The notes under the pieces are model-generated. The model saw nothing but the letters and a program-made list of their open reading frames with translations, was not told where the DNA came from and did no database searches. This document shows positions 1 through 10,767 of a stretch of DNA of 64,000 bases, one piece after another; position 1 is the stretch's first letter, and every line of letters starts with the position of its first letter. Origin of the DNA: Lysobacter lycopersici (GTDB lineage: Bacteria > Pseudomonadota > Gammaproteobacteria > Xanthomonadales > Xanthomonadaceae); assembly GCF_007556775.1 (NCBI RefSeq), contig NZ_CP041742.1, positions 2,308,001 through 2,372,000 of the forward strand, in the 5' to 3' direction. A program made the position numbers and the translations under genes.

Positions 1-71
1 ACGAGGCCGCGCACGCGGATGATCGGCTCGTGGTCGTGGCGCGCGTCGGTGGCTTTGTTCGCGGTTTCCAT
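1..71 (-). CDS. Mla-type ABC transporter ATPase, N-terminal fragment
   Basis: The first 23 codons of a gene that leaves the window at its left edge. The translation begins METANKATDARHDHEPIIRV and continues RGL. The IIRVRGL stretch is the usual first beta strand of an ABC ATPase. The ATG overlaps the TGA of the upstream MlaE-type permease by one base (TGATG), so the two are translationally coupled. By known operon order this should be the MlaF-like ATPase that powers retrograde phospholipid transport at the inner membrane. The Walker motifs lie outside the window, so the family call rests on context. Confidence 0.7.
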   Translation of the reverse strand, partial: METANKATDARHDHEPIIRVRGL

Positions 72-1192
72 CACCAACCCATCTGCATGAACCAGATCGC
101 TGCGATCGCGTCGATCACGATCACCAGCGAGATCGACTGCACCACGCTGGAGGTGGTGCGTTCGCCCACCGATTGCGCGGTGCCCTGTACCTGCAGGCCC
201 TCGAGGCAGCCGATCAGCGCGATCAGCATCGCGAACACCGGCGCCTTCGACAGGCCGACGAGGAAATGCCGCATCTCGAAGGTGTCCTGAACCCGCGCGA
301 GGTAGGCCTGGGGCGGGATGCCGAGGCTGAACGCGCCGACCGACACGCCGCCGGCGAGGCCGGCGATGTCGGCGAGGAAGCTCAGCAGCGGCAGCATGAT
401 CAACAGCGCGACCAGGCGCGGCAGCACCAGCACGTCGACCGGATCGAGGCCGAGCGTGCGCATGGCGTCCACTTCCTCGCGGCTGACCATCGCGCCGATC
501 TGCGCGGTGAATGCGCTCGCGGTGCGGCCGGCGAGGATGATCGCGGTGAGCAGCACGCCGAATTCGCGCAGGAACGCGATGCTCACCAGTTCGACCACGT
601 AGATGGTCGCGCCGAAGTCGGCGAGGATGTTGGCGCCGAGGAAGGCGATGACCGCGCCGACGAGGTAGGACAGCAGCAGCACCAGCGGCACCGCGTCGAG
701 GCCGACCTGTTCCATTTGCGACACGGTCGCGGTCGGCTTGAACCGCCACGGCTGCTTCACCAGGCGCAGCAGCTTGACGAGGTTCTCGCCGAGGAAGCTG
801 ACCAGGGCGACGATCTCGCTGGCGTTGTCGGCGACGGCGAAGCCGAGGCGGCCGAGCGCGGCCTGGAAGCCGTAATCGCGCTTCTTCTTCGGGCGGTCGT
901 CGCCGACGTCCTCGATCGCCTCCACCAGGTGCTGGTGCGCGGGATCGAATTCGAACGCGGAGAAGTCGATGTCGCGGCGGCTGGCGAAGCGCATCAGCTG
1001 CAGCACGCCGAGGGTGTCGAGGCGGTCCACGCCGCGCGCGTCGACCACGGAAACGTGTTCCGGCGCCGAGCGCAGCACCTCGCCCATCGCGCCGGCGTTG
1101 GACAGCGTCCAGCGCCCGCGCAGCCGCCACAGGCCCGACTGCTTCGGGTCGGCTTCGGCGCTCGGGGGCTGGCGGCTGGCGCTCGCGTTCAT
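71..1192 (-). CDS. MlaE-family ABC transporter permease with N-terminal STAS domain
   Basis: A 373-residue inner-membrane permease of the MlaE/YrbE family, which moves phospholipid between the inner membrane and a periplasmic MCE protein. Residues about 20-105 look like a STAS domain (VSVVDARGVDRLDTLGVLQL). About 150-373 is the permease core with the hallmark EQVGLDAVPLVLLLSYLVGA and the cytoplasmic REEVDAMRTLGLDP loop. The chosen ATG at 1192 gives MNASASRQPP; an upstream in-frame ATG at 1267 would overlap the divergent gene. The STAS fusion is known in proteobacterial MlaE homologues; in E. coli the STAS protein (MlaB) is separate. It is coupled to the ATPase gene that follows. Confidence 0.9.
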   Translation of the reverse strand: MNASASRQPPSAEADPKQSGLWRLRGRWTLSNAGAMGEVLRSAPEHVSVVDARGVDRLDTLGVLQLMRFASRRDIDFSAFEFDPAHQHLVEAIEDVGDDRPKKKRDYGFQAALGRLGFAVADNASEIVALVSFLGENLVKLLRLVKQPWRFKPTATVSQMEQVGLDAVPLVLLLSYLVGAVIAFLGANILADFGATIYVVELVSIAFLREFGVLLTAIILAGRTASAFTAQIGAMVSREEVDAMRTLGLDPVDVLVLPRLVALLIMLPLLSFLADIAGLAGGVSVGAFSLGIPPQAYLARVQDTFEMRHFLVGLSKAPVFAMLIALIGCLEGLQVQGTAQSVGERTTSSVVQSISLVIVIDAIAAIWFMQMGW

Positions 1193-1265
1193 GCGGGGCC
1201 CAAGCTTACGCAAGTCGGCGCCGCCGGGGTGAAAGGCCGGCCACGGCCATGCGATGCTTCCACGC

Positions 1266-2510
1266 ATGCAAACCAGCGCCGCCCATGCCGACTATGCCGC
1301 GCGGATCGCGTTCGTGGCCGAACTCGCCGAACGCCTGCACACCTACGGCACCACCGCGCAGCGCCTCGAGGGCGCGATCGACGCGGTCGCGCAGAAACTC
1401 GGGCTGGAATGCGAACCGTGGTCGAACCCGACCGGGATCATCCTGTCCTTCAGCGATCCGGCGCGCCCGGCCGGCGAATCCGACACCACCCGCCTGATCC
1501 GGCTCGCGCCGGGCGACAACGACCTGTCGAAACTGTGCAAGGCCGACCACATCGCCGAGGAGGTGATGGCCGGGCGCATGGACGTGGCCAGCGGCCACGC
1601 CGCGCTGCGCCGGCTCGATTACCCGCCGCGCGCCCGTGCCCGCGCGATGCAGGTGCTGGGCTTCGGCCTCGCCGCCGCGGGCATGGCCGGCTTGTTGCGC
1701 CTGCCGTGGCTGGACATCGCCACCGCCGGCGTCACCGGCTTGCTGATCGGGCTGCTCAACCTGGTCAGCGGCGTGCGCCCGCAATTGCGCGAAGCCGAAG
1801 ACGCCGTTGCCGGCCTCATCGCCGGCGCGGTGGCGGTGCTGGTCGCGGCGTACGCGGGGCCGCTCAACCTCAACACCGTGATCATCGTGTCGCTGATCGT
1901 GCTGCTGCCCGGCATGTCGCTGACCAATGCGGTGAACGAACTCACCAGCCAGCACCTCGTGTCCGGCACCGCGCGCTTCGCCGGCGCGCTGGCCACGGTG
2001 ATGAAACTCGCGGTGGGCACGATGATCGCGTTGACCGTCGCCAACATGCTCGGCGTGCAGCCGCAGGTGCGCGCGCTGCGGCCGCAGCCCGAATGGCTGG
2101 GCTGGGCCGCGCTGCTCGTGGTGGCGTACGCGCTGGCGGTGCTGTTCCGCGCGCAACGCCGCGATGTCCCGCTGGTGATGGCTTCGGTGGTGGTGGCCTA
2201 CGCGTTGTCGAAGTTCGCCAGCGATGCGTGGAGCGGGGAAGTCGGCATCTTCCTGTCCGCGCTGGCGATGACCGCGGCCGGCAACGGCTATGCGCGCTGG
2301 GCGAAACGCCCCGGCGCGATGGTGCGCCTGCCCGGCATCATCGTGCTGGTGCCCGGCAGCGCGAGTCTGCGCGGCATGCTCGACCTGGTGCAGCAGCAGG
2401 ACGTGGGCGTCGGCCAGGCGGCGACGCTGGGGGTGATCAACATCCTGCTCGCGCTGGTCGCGGGATTGCTGTTCGGCAATTTGTTGCTGCCGACGCGGCG
2501 CAATCTCTGA
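1266..2510 (+). CDS. Threonine/serine exporter family protein (ThrE)
   Basis: A 414-residue membrane protein of the ThrE family (DUF1212 plus ThrE_2 halves). Residues about 10-125 form the soluble N-terminal part (RLHTYGTTAQRLEGAIDAVA and the LDYPPRARA region). After that come about ten hydrophobic segments, with NLNTVIIVSLIVLLPGMSLT in the first half and RLPGIIVLVPGSASLRGMLD in the second. Characterised members export L-threonine and L-serine; the substrate here is inferred. An in-frame ATG at 1254 is an alternative start. It is divergent from the mlaE-type gene with only 73 bp between the starts, so promoters must lie in that gap. No convincing Shine-Dalgarno sequence was seen. Confidence 0.85.
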   Translation: MQTSAAHADYAARIAFVAELAERLHTYGTTAQRLEGAIDAVAQKLGLECEPWSNPTGIILSFSDPARPAGESDTTRLIRLAPGDNDLSKLCKADHIAEEVMAGRMDVASGHAALRRLDYPPRARARAMQVLGFGLAAAGMAGLLRLPWLDIATAGVTGLLIGLLNLVSGVRPQLREAEDAVAGLIAGAVAVLVAAYAGPLNLNTVIIVSLIVLLPGMSLTNAVNELTSQHLVSGTARFAGALATVMKLAVGTMIALTVANMLGVQPQVRALRPQPEWLGWAALLVVAYALAVLFRAQRRDVPLVMASVVVAYALSKFASDAWSGEVGIFLSALAMTAAGNGYARWAKRPGAMVRLPGIIVLVPGSASLRGMLDLVQQQDVGVGQAATLGVINILLALVAGLLFGNLLLPTRRNL

Positions 2511-2521
2511 CACCGTGCTTT

Positions 2522-2605
2522 TGTGGGAGCGGGTTGTACAGCCATTCGGCTGTTATAAGCGGGAGCCGCGACATGCTTGCGTCGGGGCTGAAGCCCCTCC
2601 CACAG
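2522..2605. repeat. REP-like composite palindrome (GTGGGAGCGG family), intergenic
   Basis: Starts GTGGGAGCGGGTTGTACAGC and ends GGCTTCAGCCCC inverted with CTCCCACA. The outer ends are inverted copies of each other, and an inner ACAGCC/GGCTGT hairpin is present. Its reverse complement matches the insert in murF (56492-56584) nearly element for element. It lies between convergent genes (ThrE-like and H-NS-like) and could serve as a terminator for both. Confidence 0.85.
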
Positions 2606-2611
2606 GGACGA

Positions 2612-3049
2612 TCAGGCGTCCGCGGCCTTCACCACGCGACGGCCGGCCACCTGCGGCTTGGGCGTCGGCTTCGCGCTGATCAGGAAATCCGCGGCGGACT
2701 TGCCGCGCTTCACCTGTTCGGCCAGCCAGCGCGGCTGCATGCCGCGCCCGGACCAGGTTTCCTTCGGGTTGTCGGGGTTTCGGTACTTGGGCGCGACCTT
2801 GCCGAGCGTGCGGCCCTTGGTCGACTTGCGCGCCCCGCGCTTCGCGGCGGGCGCCGATGTGGCGTTCGCGTTTGCCTCGTCGCCGAACAGTTCGGCGATG
2901 CTGTAGCCGTCGGCCTTGGCCAGCGCGATGAGCTTCTTGCGCACCGCGGCGATCGGCTTGCGCTTGCTCAACGCATCCTTCCGCTTCTTCGCCTTCGCGA
3001 TCACCGCTTCCAACTGCTTCGCGGACAGGCCTTCCAGGTCGATGGACAT
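2612..3049 (-). CDS. H-NS family nucleoid-associated protein
   Basis: A 145-residue protein with the H-NS architecture. An N-terminal helical oligomerisation region (residues 1-50, LEGLSAKQLEAVIAKAKKRK) is followed by a basic linker rich in Lys and Ala. The C-terminal DNA-binding motif KYRNPDNPKETWSGRGMQPR lies at about residues 88-107, followed by WLAEQVKRGKSAADF. H-NS-like proteins of xanthomonads silence AT-rich and virulence genes; that role is inferred. An AGGAG-like sequence (GGAG, eight bases before the ATG) and a strong upstream promoter suggest an abundantly expressed single-gene unit. Confidence 0.92.
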   Translation of the reverse strand: MSIDLEGLSAKQLEAVIAKAKKRKDALSKRKPIAAVRKKLIALAKADGYSIAELFGDEANANATSAPAAKRGARKSTKGRTLGKVAPKYRNPDNPKETWSGRGMQPRWLAEQVKRGKSAADFLISAKPTPKPQVAGRRVVKAADA

Positions 3050-3100
3050 GCGTTTTCTCCGTGGGGAACGCGATGCATCACGCCATCGCGCGAGGTTCGA

Positions 3101-3128
3101 AGTATAAGCGCGACGATTGCGCGCTCAA
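3101..3128 (-). promoter_or_regulatory. Sigma70-type promoter of the H-NS-like gene
   Basis: On the minus strand a TTGAGC -35 (3123-3128) is followed after 16 bp by TATACT as -10 (3101-3106), about 52 bp before the ATG at 3049. The -35 box overlaps the last codons of the upstream reductase gene. Confidence 0.65.
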
Positions 3129-3778
3129 GCCGCGCGCTTGCGCAGGAACACGTGCGTCGCGCGTTCCCCCGCCTGCGTGCGTTCGCATTCGTAGCCGAGC
3201 GCATCGAGATCGAGGCCGGCGAACAGCGATTCGCCGCGACCCAGCAGCACGGGACGCAAGGCGAGGTGCAGGTCTTCGACCAATCCCGCCCGCAGGTATT
3301 GGCGGATGGTCGCCGCGCCGCCGCCGAGGCGGATGTCGCGCCCGCCGGCCGCGTCGCGCGCGCGTTCCAGCGCCTGGTGGATGCCGCCGGTGACGAACTG
3401 GAAGGTGGTGCCGCCGGCCATTTCCAGCGGCGCGCGCGCGTAATGCGTGAGCACGAACACCGGCACGCGGTAGGGCGGTTCCTCGCCCCACCAGCCGCGC
3501 CAGCTGTCGTCCGGCCACGGGCCGCGCACCGGGCCGAACATGTTGCGGCCGAGGATCCATGCGCCGATGTTGTCGAAACCGCGTTCGGCGCAGTCGTTGT
3601 CGACGCCGGTTTCGCCGTCCTCGCCGAAGCCGTGCATGCGCTGGAACACGCGCGTCGGGAAGAACCATTCCATCAGTTCCGGGCCGCGCACGCCCAGCGG
3701 GTATTCCAGGCCCTGGTCGGTGCCGGCGCCGAAACCGTCGAGCGAGACCGCGAAACCCCGCACGCATAGTTTCGACAT
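3125..3778 (-). CDS. Dihydrofolate reductase/RibD C-terminal family protein
   Basis: A 217-residue protein of the RibD-C/DHFR-like superfamily (NADPH-dependent reductases of unknown substrate). The N-terminal VRGFAVSLDGFGAG strand-loop, the GRNMFGP segment (about 77-83), the FVTGGIHQALERARDAAGG region (about 128-146) and the RLGGGAATIRQYLRAGLVED motif (about 150-169) are typical. This family is usually annotated as hypothetical reductase and is distinct from true FolA. It starts 16 bp after proS and probably shares its transcript. The cellular substrate cannot be read from sequence. Confidence 0.85.
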   Translation of the reverse strand: MSKLCVRGFAVSLDGFGAGTDQGLEYPLGVRGPELMEWFFPTRVFQRMHGFGEDGETGVDNDCAERGFDNIGAWILGRNMFGPVRGPWPDDSWRGWWGEEPPYRVPVFVLTHYARAPLEMAGGTTFQFVTGGIHQALERARDAAGGRDIRLGGGAATIRQYLRAGLVEDLHLALRPVLLGRGESLFAGLDLDALGYECERTQAGERATHVFLRKRAA

Positions 3779-3794
3779 CGCCGTTCTTCCTTCG

Positions 3795-5507
3795 TCAGCC
3801 TGCGCCGAGTCGCGCCATCAGCGCGGCATGGTCGAGCTGTTCCGAATCGCTGGCGTTGCGCGCGCGGTATTCGAAGGTGCCCGCTTCCAGCCCGCGCGCG
3901 GACACCACCACGCGGTGCGGGATGCCGATCAGTTCGATGTCGGCGAACATCGCGCCCGGGCGCAGGCCGCGGTCGTCGAGCGCGGTTTCGATGCCGGCGG
4001 CGTTCAATTCCGCATACAGCGATTCGGCGGCCGCGTTCACCGCTTCGTCGTTCTTCGGGTTGATCACGCACACCGCGACCCGCCATGGCGCCATCGGTTC
4101 GGGCCAGACGATGCCGTTGGCGTCGTGGTTCTGCTCGATCGCGGCGGCGACGATGCGCGACACGCCGATGCCGTAGCAGCCCATCGCCGGATGTACCTTC
4201 CTGCCGCCGGCATCGAGCACGGTGCAGTCCATCGCCTCGGAATACTTGCGGCCGAGCGCGAACACGTGGCCGACCTCGATGCCGCGCGCGATGCGCAGCG
4301 TGCCCTTGCCGTCGGGCGAAGGATCGCCGGCGACCGCGTTGCGGATGTCGGCGACTTCGGCTTCGGGCAGGTCGCGGCCCCAGTTCACGCCGGCGAGGTG
4401 GTAGCCGGCTTCGTTCGCGCCGACGACGAAGTCGTGCATCGCGGCGACGCTGCGGTCGGCGACCACGCGGATCGCCTTCCTGGGGTTCACCGGGCCGAGG
4501 AAACCGGGTTCGGAACCGAGGTGCTCGAGGATTTCCGCTTCGGTCGCGAGGCGGTAGTCGGCCATGCCGTCGAGCTTGCCCAGCTTGATCTCGTTGACCA
4601 CGTGGTCGCCGCGCACCAGCGCGAGCACGAAGGCGTCGTTGCCGTCCGCGTCCTTGCCGATGACCGCGACCGACTTCACCGTGCGTTGCAGCGGGATGCC
4701 GAGCAGCGCGGCGACGTCCTCGCAGGTCTTCTGCGTCGGCGTGTCGATCTTGCGCATCGCCTCAGTCGCGGCCGCGCGCGCGCCGGGGGATACCGCTTCG
4801 GCCATCTCCACGTTCGCGGCGTAATCCGAACCATCCGAATACAGGATGGTGTCCTCGCCCGAATCGGCGATCACCTGGAATTCGTGCGAGGCGCTGCCGC
4901 CGATCGCGCCGGTGTCGGCCGACACCGCGCGGTGCTCCAGCCCCAGCCGGGTGAAGATGCGGCCGTAGGTGTCGTACATGTTGCGGTATTCGGCGGCGAG
5001 CGAGTCGTCGTCGACGTGGAACGAGTACGCATCCTTCATCAGGAATTCGCGCGCCCGCATCACGCCGAAGCGCGGGCGGATCTCGTCGCGGAACTTGGTG
5101 TTGATCTGGTAGAAGTTGACCGGCAGCTGCTTGTAGCTGGCCAGTTCCTGCCGCGCGAAATCGGTGACCACTTCCTCCGCGGTCGGCGCGTAGCAGAACT
5201 CCTGCTCCTTGCGGTCCCGGATCTTGAGCAACTGCGGGCCGAACTTCGCCCAGCGCCCGGTTTCCTCCCACAGTTCCTTCGGCTGGATCGTCGGCATGAT
5301 CATTTCGATCGCGCCGGCGCGGTTCATTTCCTCGCGCACCACGTTCTCCACCTTGCGCAGCACGCGCAGGCCCAGCGGCGACCAGGTGTAGAGCCCGGCG
5401 GCGAGCTTGCGCAGCATGCCGGCCTTCAGCATCAGCTGGTGGCTGGCGATCTCCGCCTCGGCGGGGGTTTCCTTTTCGGTGCGGAGGTGGAAGCGGGACA
5501 GGCGCAT
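3795..5507 (-). CDS. proS: Prolyl-tRNA synthetase
   Basis: A 570-residue class IIa aminoacyl-tRNA synthetase of the bacterial type that charges tRNA(Pro) in the cytoplasm. Motif 1 lies in [20 protein letters not shown] (about 38-57) and motif 2 near [20 protein letters not shown] (about 136-155). The bacterial editing (INS) domain occupies about 220-390 ([20 protein letters not shown]). Motif 3 is [10 protein letters not shown] (about 435-450), followed by the anticodon-binding domain. The length matches the family. It lies downstream of the two DUF4124 genes and 16 bp upstream of the reductase gene, all on the minus strand. Confidence 0.97.
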   Translation of the reverse strand: MRLSRFHLRTEKETPAEAEIASHQLMLKAGMLRKLAAGLYTWSPLGLRVLRKVENVVREEMNRAGAIEMIMPTIQPKELWEETGRWAKFGPQLLKIRDRKEQEFCYAPTAEEVVTDFARQELASYKQLPVNFYQINTKFRDEIRPRFGVMRAREFLMKDAYSFHVDDDSLAAEYRNMYDTYGRIFTRLGLEHRAVSADTGAIGGSASHEFQVIADSGEDTILYSDGSDYAANVEMAEAVSPGARAAATEAMRKIDTPTQKTCEDVAALLGIPLQRTVKSVAVIGKDADGNDAFVLALVRGDHVVNEIKLGKLDGMADYRLATEAEILEHLGSEPGFLGPVNPRKAIRVVADRSVAAMHDFVVGANEAGYHLAGVNWGRDLPEAEVADIRNAVAGDPSPDGKGTLRIARGIEVGHVFALGRKYSEAMDCTVLDAGGRKVHPAMGCYGIGVSRIVAAAIEQNHDANGIVWPEPMAPWRVAVCVINPKNDEAVNAAAESLYAELNAAGIETALDDRGLRPGAMFADIELIGIPHRVVVSARGLEAGTFEYRARNASDSEQLDHAALMARLGAG

Positions 5508-5567
5508 CGGCAGTTCGAACGCGGGTGGGCTGGCTAGTGTGCCATGCGCCCGCGCTTTTCCCGGGAA

Positions 5568-5852
5568 TTACTGCCGGTCGCCGTGGACCTCGATGCCGGG
5601 CTTCGGTTCCATGTCGACCTTCTCGACATGGCGCGCATCTACGCCGCGCGGGGGCGTGGAGCTGATGTGCAGGGTGCCGGCGGCATCGCGCCAGCGGTAC
5701 AGGACGGGCCGAGCGGCCTCGGCGCGTTCGGCTGCCGCACGTTCGACGCGATGGCGTTTCGCCTCCGCCTGCTCCGGCGTGTCGCGCGACATCCACCACG
5801 CCACGCCGCCGCCGAGCGCAAGCCCGGCGACGATCGCCCAGGTGGCCCTCAT
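5568..5852 (-). CDS. Small membrane-anchored DUF4124 protein
   Basis: A 94-residue protein with an N-terminal membrane anchor (residues 4-20, TWAIVAGLALGGGVAWW), a charged helix rich in Ala, Glu and Arg (about 24-48), and a DUF4124 motif LYRWRDAAGTLHISSTPP (51-68). DUF4124 domains occur in exported gammaproteobacterial proteins of unknown function. The ATG overlaps the stop of the preceding DUF4124 gene by four bases, so the two paralogues are co-translated. Confidence 0.8.
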   Translation of the reverse strand: MRATWAIVAGLALGGGVAWWMSRDTPEQAEAKRHRVERAAAERAEAARPVLYRWRDAAGTLHISSTPPRGVDARHVEKVDMEPKPGIEVHGDRQ

Positions 5853-6229
5853 CCGCCGCCGGTGCAACTGGCGTTGACCATCGCCTGCGCGAGGGCCAAC
5901 TGATTGGCGCGATCCTTGTCGTCCAGGGTCTTGTCGGGCTTGCCGTCGCCGTCGGTGTCCATCTGGACGGTCTTGCTGTTTTGCAGTTTCGAGATGTTCT
6001 GGCGAGCGGTGATGCAGGACGGGTTCTCGGTCGCGGCCTTGTCCGTGGCCGGCGGCGCGTCGGATTCCGGGTGGTAGATGTTGCGCTGCTTGTACTGGCT
6101 GTCCGGCGGCGGCGTGTCGGTGTAATGGGTGACGCCCTTGGCGTCCTTCCACTGGTAGATGCCGCCGGCCTGTGCCGCGGTCGAAGCCAACACGAGGACG
6201 AACAGGGAGGCGAGGATCGGGGCGCGCAT
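5849..6229 (-). CDS. Periplasmic DUF4124 protein
   Basis: A 126-residue exported protein with a cleavable signal peptide (MRAPILASLFVLVLASTAAQ, cleavage near AQA-G). A DUF4124 motif IYQWKDAKGVTHYTDTPP lies at about 24-41. The C-terminal half contains an acidic DTDGDGKPDKTLDDKD stretch that resembles a calcium-binding loop, and two Cys residues (in NPSCIT and NASCTG) that could form a disulfide. Function unknown. It is divergent from pssA and heads the minus-strand group that continues to proS. Confidence 0.82.
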   Translation of the reverse strand: MRAPILASLFVLVLASTAAQAGGIYQWKDAKGVTHYTDTPPPDSQYKQRNIYHPESDAPPATDKAATENPSCITARQNISKLQNSKTVQMDTDGDGKPDKTLDDKDRANQLALAQAMVNASCTGGG

Positions 6230-6290
6230 GGCGAGGCTCCGTGGCCGGGAGCCCCGATTGCAGCACCGGGGGCGGTGCCGTGCAAGCCGC

Positions 6291-6296
6291 TACACT
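6291..6296 (+). promoter_or_regulatory. -10 box of a probable leaderless pssA promoter
   Basis: TACACT ends six bases before the pssA ATG, so the usual start distance (seven bases after the -10) falls on the A of the ATG. There is no Shine-Dalgarno sequence and no good -35. Confidence 0.45.
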
Positions 6297-6302
6297 GCGC
6301 GG

Positions 6303-7058
6303 ATGGAGCCGACCCCCGATATCCAGCCGCGCCGGCGCGGCATTTACCTGCTGCCGAACCTGTTCACCACCGGTGGCCTGTTCGGCGGGTTTTTCGCCAT
6401 CATCGCCGCTTCGCAGGGGCGGTTCGAAGCCGCCTGCGTCGCGATCTTCGTCTCCGCGATCCTCGACGGGATCGATGGCCGGGTCGCGCGCCTGACCAAC
6501 ACCCAGAGTGAATTCGGCGTGCAGTACGACTCGCTCGCCGACCTGGTCAGCTTCGGCATGGCGCCGGCGCTGGTGATGTATTACTGGGCGTTGTCCTCGC
6601 TCAAGCTCGACGGGATCACCCCCGGCAAACTCGGCTGGTTGGCGGCGTTCCTGTACGCGGCCTGCGCGGCATTGCGTCTGGCGCGCTTCAACAGCCAGGT
6701 CGGCACCGTCGACAAGCGCTGGTTCGTAGGCCTCGCGAGCCCGGCGGCGGCCGGGCTGATGGCGAGCTTCGTATGGACCGCGCACGACCTCGGCTGGAGT
6801 GGGCGCGAGTTGCGCCATGCCGCGCTCGGCGTGACCGTCGCCGCCGGCCTGTTGATGGTGAGCCGCATCCGCTACACCAGCTTCAAGGGCAGCGGCAGCG
6901 GGCCCAGGGCCGACCGCGTGCCGTTCTTCGCGATCGTCGTCGCGCTCGCGGTGATCATCGCGCTGGTGCTGGACCCGCCCAAGGTGCTGCTCGCCGCCGC
7001 GGTGTTGTACGCGCTGTCGGGGCCGGTGCAATGGCTGTGGCGGAAGCGGGCAGGATGA
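6303..7058 (+). CDS. pssA: CDP-diacylglycerol--serine O-phosphatidyltransferase
   Basis: A 251-residue integral membrane enzyme that makes phosphatidylserine from CDP-diacylglycerol and serine, the first step to phosphatidylethanolamine. The CDP-alcohol phosphotransferase signature is clear at about 58-84 (DGIDGRVARLTNTQSEFG then YDSLADLVS), with the metal-binding aspartates in place. About eight hydrophobic helices follow. This is the type II (membrane) PssA, not the E. coli soluble type. Start ATG 6303 follows a -10 element directly. The stop overlaps the next ORF by four bases (ATGA). Confidence 0.93.
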   Translation: MEPTPDIQPRRRGIYLLPNLFTTGGLFGGFFAIIAASQGRFEAACVAIFVSAILDGIDGRVARLTNTQSEFGVQYDSLADLVSFGMAPALVMYYWALSSLKLDGITPGKLGWLAAFLYAACAALRLARFNSQVGTVDKRWFVGLASPAAAGLMASFVWTAHDLGWSGRELRHAALGVTVAAGLLMVSRIRYTSFKGSGSGPRADRVPFFAIVVALAVIIALVLDPPKVLLAAAVLYALSGPVQWLWRKRAG

Positions 7059-7318
7059 ACTGGGATCCGTTCCAGCGCGAGGCGTTGGCCGAACTCGGGC
7101 ACCGCCTGTATCGCGTGCGAATGGACGAAGCGCGTGCGCCGCTCGAAGCGCCCGCATCCAGTGGAACCGTCGATCCGTTGTGGCGTGCGCTGGTGCGTGC
7201 GGCGGGCACCGATGCCTTGCCGCAGGTCGAGCTGGCGGCGTTGCGGCGCGATCCCGCGGCCAAGCGCGCGCTGTGGCCGCGCCTGCGCATGCTGCGCGGG
7301 GCGGCGCGGGCGCGATGA
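7055..7318 (+). CDS. Small protein, possible short DNA polymerase III psi subunit (HolD-like)
   Basis: An 87-residue protein coupled by ATGA overlaps to pssA upstream and rimI downstream. Its N-terminus (REALAELGHRLYRVR) and C-terminal helix (LRRDPAAKRALWPRLRML) fit the pattern of HolD: a short SSB/chi-contacting N-terminus, then an LRxxPxxRxxLW helix at the C-terminus. HolD is encoded next to rimI in E. coli. The protein is about 50 residues shorter than E. coli psi, and the missing part is the central region. The chi partner (holC) lies at 10768-11193. The gene call is solid; the psi assignment is inference from position and short motifs. Confidence 0.6.
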   Translation: MNWDPFQREALAELGHRLYRVRMDEARAPLEAPASSGTVDPLWRALVRAAGTDALPQVELAALRRDPAAKRALWPRLRMLRGAARAR

Positions 7319-7800
7319 GCGCGGTCCGCGAGGACGACACTCCGTCGGTCGCGACGTTGCGACCCATGCGCGAAGGCGACCTCGACGCGGTCGTCGCCAT
7401 CGAAACCCGCGCCTATCCCTTCCCGTGGACGCGCGGCATCTTCCGCGATTGCCTGCACGCCGGGCACGCGATGTGGGTGCTGGAATCGAACGGCGCGCCG
7501 GTCGGATACGGCGTGCTGAACATCGCCGCCGGCGAAGCGCACGTGCTGAACCTCTGCATCGCGCCGGAAGCCGAGGGCCGCGGCCACGGCCGGCACCTGC
7601 TGCGCGCATTGCTGCGGGTCGCCCGCGGCGGTGGCGCGATGCGCGTGTTCCTCGAGGTGCGGCCCTCGAACCCGCGCGCGATGGCGCTGTACCACGATGA
7701 GGGTTTCAACGAAATCGGCCGGCGCCCGCGCTATTACCCGGCGCCGAACCATGGGCGCGAGGATGCGATCGTGATGGCGCTGGAGTTGTTGGACGAATGA
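7315..7800 (+). CDS. rimI: Ribosomal protein bS18-alanine N-acetyltransferase
   Basis: A 161-residue GNAT acetyltransferase. The acetyl-CoA binding loop is EGRGHGRHL (87-95), preceded by LNLCIAPE. The C-terminal NPRAMALYHDEGFNEIGRRP (about 124-143) and YYPAPNHGREDAIVMAL follow the RimI pattern. Family members acetylate the N-terminal alanine of ribosomal protein S18. The start overlaps the stop of the preceding small gene (ATGA). The gene ends before a perfect palindrome shared with the end of valS. Confidence 0.92.
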   Translation: MSAVREDDTPSVATLRPMREGDLDAVVAIETRAYPFPWTRGIFRDCLHAGHAMWVLESNGAPVGYGVLNIAAGEAHVLNLCIAPEAEGRGHGRHLLRALLRVARGGGAMRVFLEVRPSNPRAMALYHDEGFNEIGRRPRYYPAPNHGREDAIVMALELLDE

Positions 7801-7810
7801 ATTGCGTGGC

Positions 7811-7834
7811 GTAGGGGCGACCGGCCGGTCGCCC

Positions 7835-7838
<4 letters not shown>
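7811..7838. terminator. Perfect 28-bp palindrome between rimI and valS
   Basis: GTAGGGGCGACCGG and its exact inverted copy form a 14-bp arm hairpin. It lies between convergent genes, and the valS TAG stop codon (7835-7837) lies inside its right arm. It begins with GTAG, as some xanthomonad REP elements do. There is no T-tract, so terminator function is inferred from position. Confidence 0.6.
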
Positions 7839-10618
<2,780 letters not shown>

Positions 10619-10645
10619 GGGTTCCGTCATTCCTGCGTGCTTTTT

Positions 10646-10754
10646 CCTCTCCCCTCGTGGGAGAGGATGCCCCGAAGGGGCAGGAGAGGGGGCGCGGCGG
10701 CGAAAACCCCTCTCCCGGCGCTCCGCGCCACCCTCTCCCTCAAGGGGAGAGGGA
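10646..10754. repeat. CTCTCCC/GGGAGAGG repeat, double hairpin
   Basis: Two hairpin modules, one from CCTCTCCCCTCGTGGGAGAG and the other ending CCTCTCCCTCAAGGGGAGAG, are joined by a purine-rich and GGCGCGG stretch. It lies between holC and valS, which are on the same strand, and may reduce read-through. Related copies are at 15538, 34698 and 45232. Confidence 0.8.
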
Positions 10755-10767
10755 ACATCAACAGCAT

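Noticed and set aside
173-3769. Very long open frames on the strand opposite or out of frame to known genes (for example 173-3769 +, 13921-16932 -, 18681-21443 -, 31076-34045 -).
   Set aside because: They cover clearly recognised genes on the other strand or frame, give Arg/His/Ala-rich low-complexity proteins without motifs, and result from the scarcity of stop codons in high-GC DNA.
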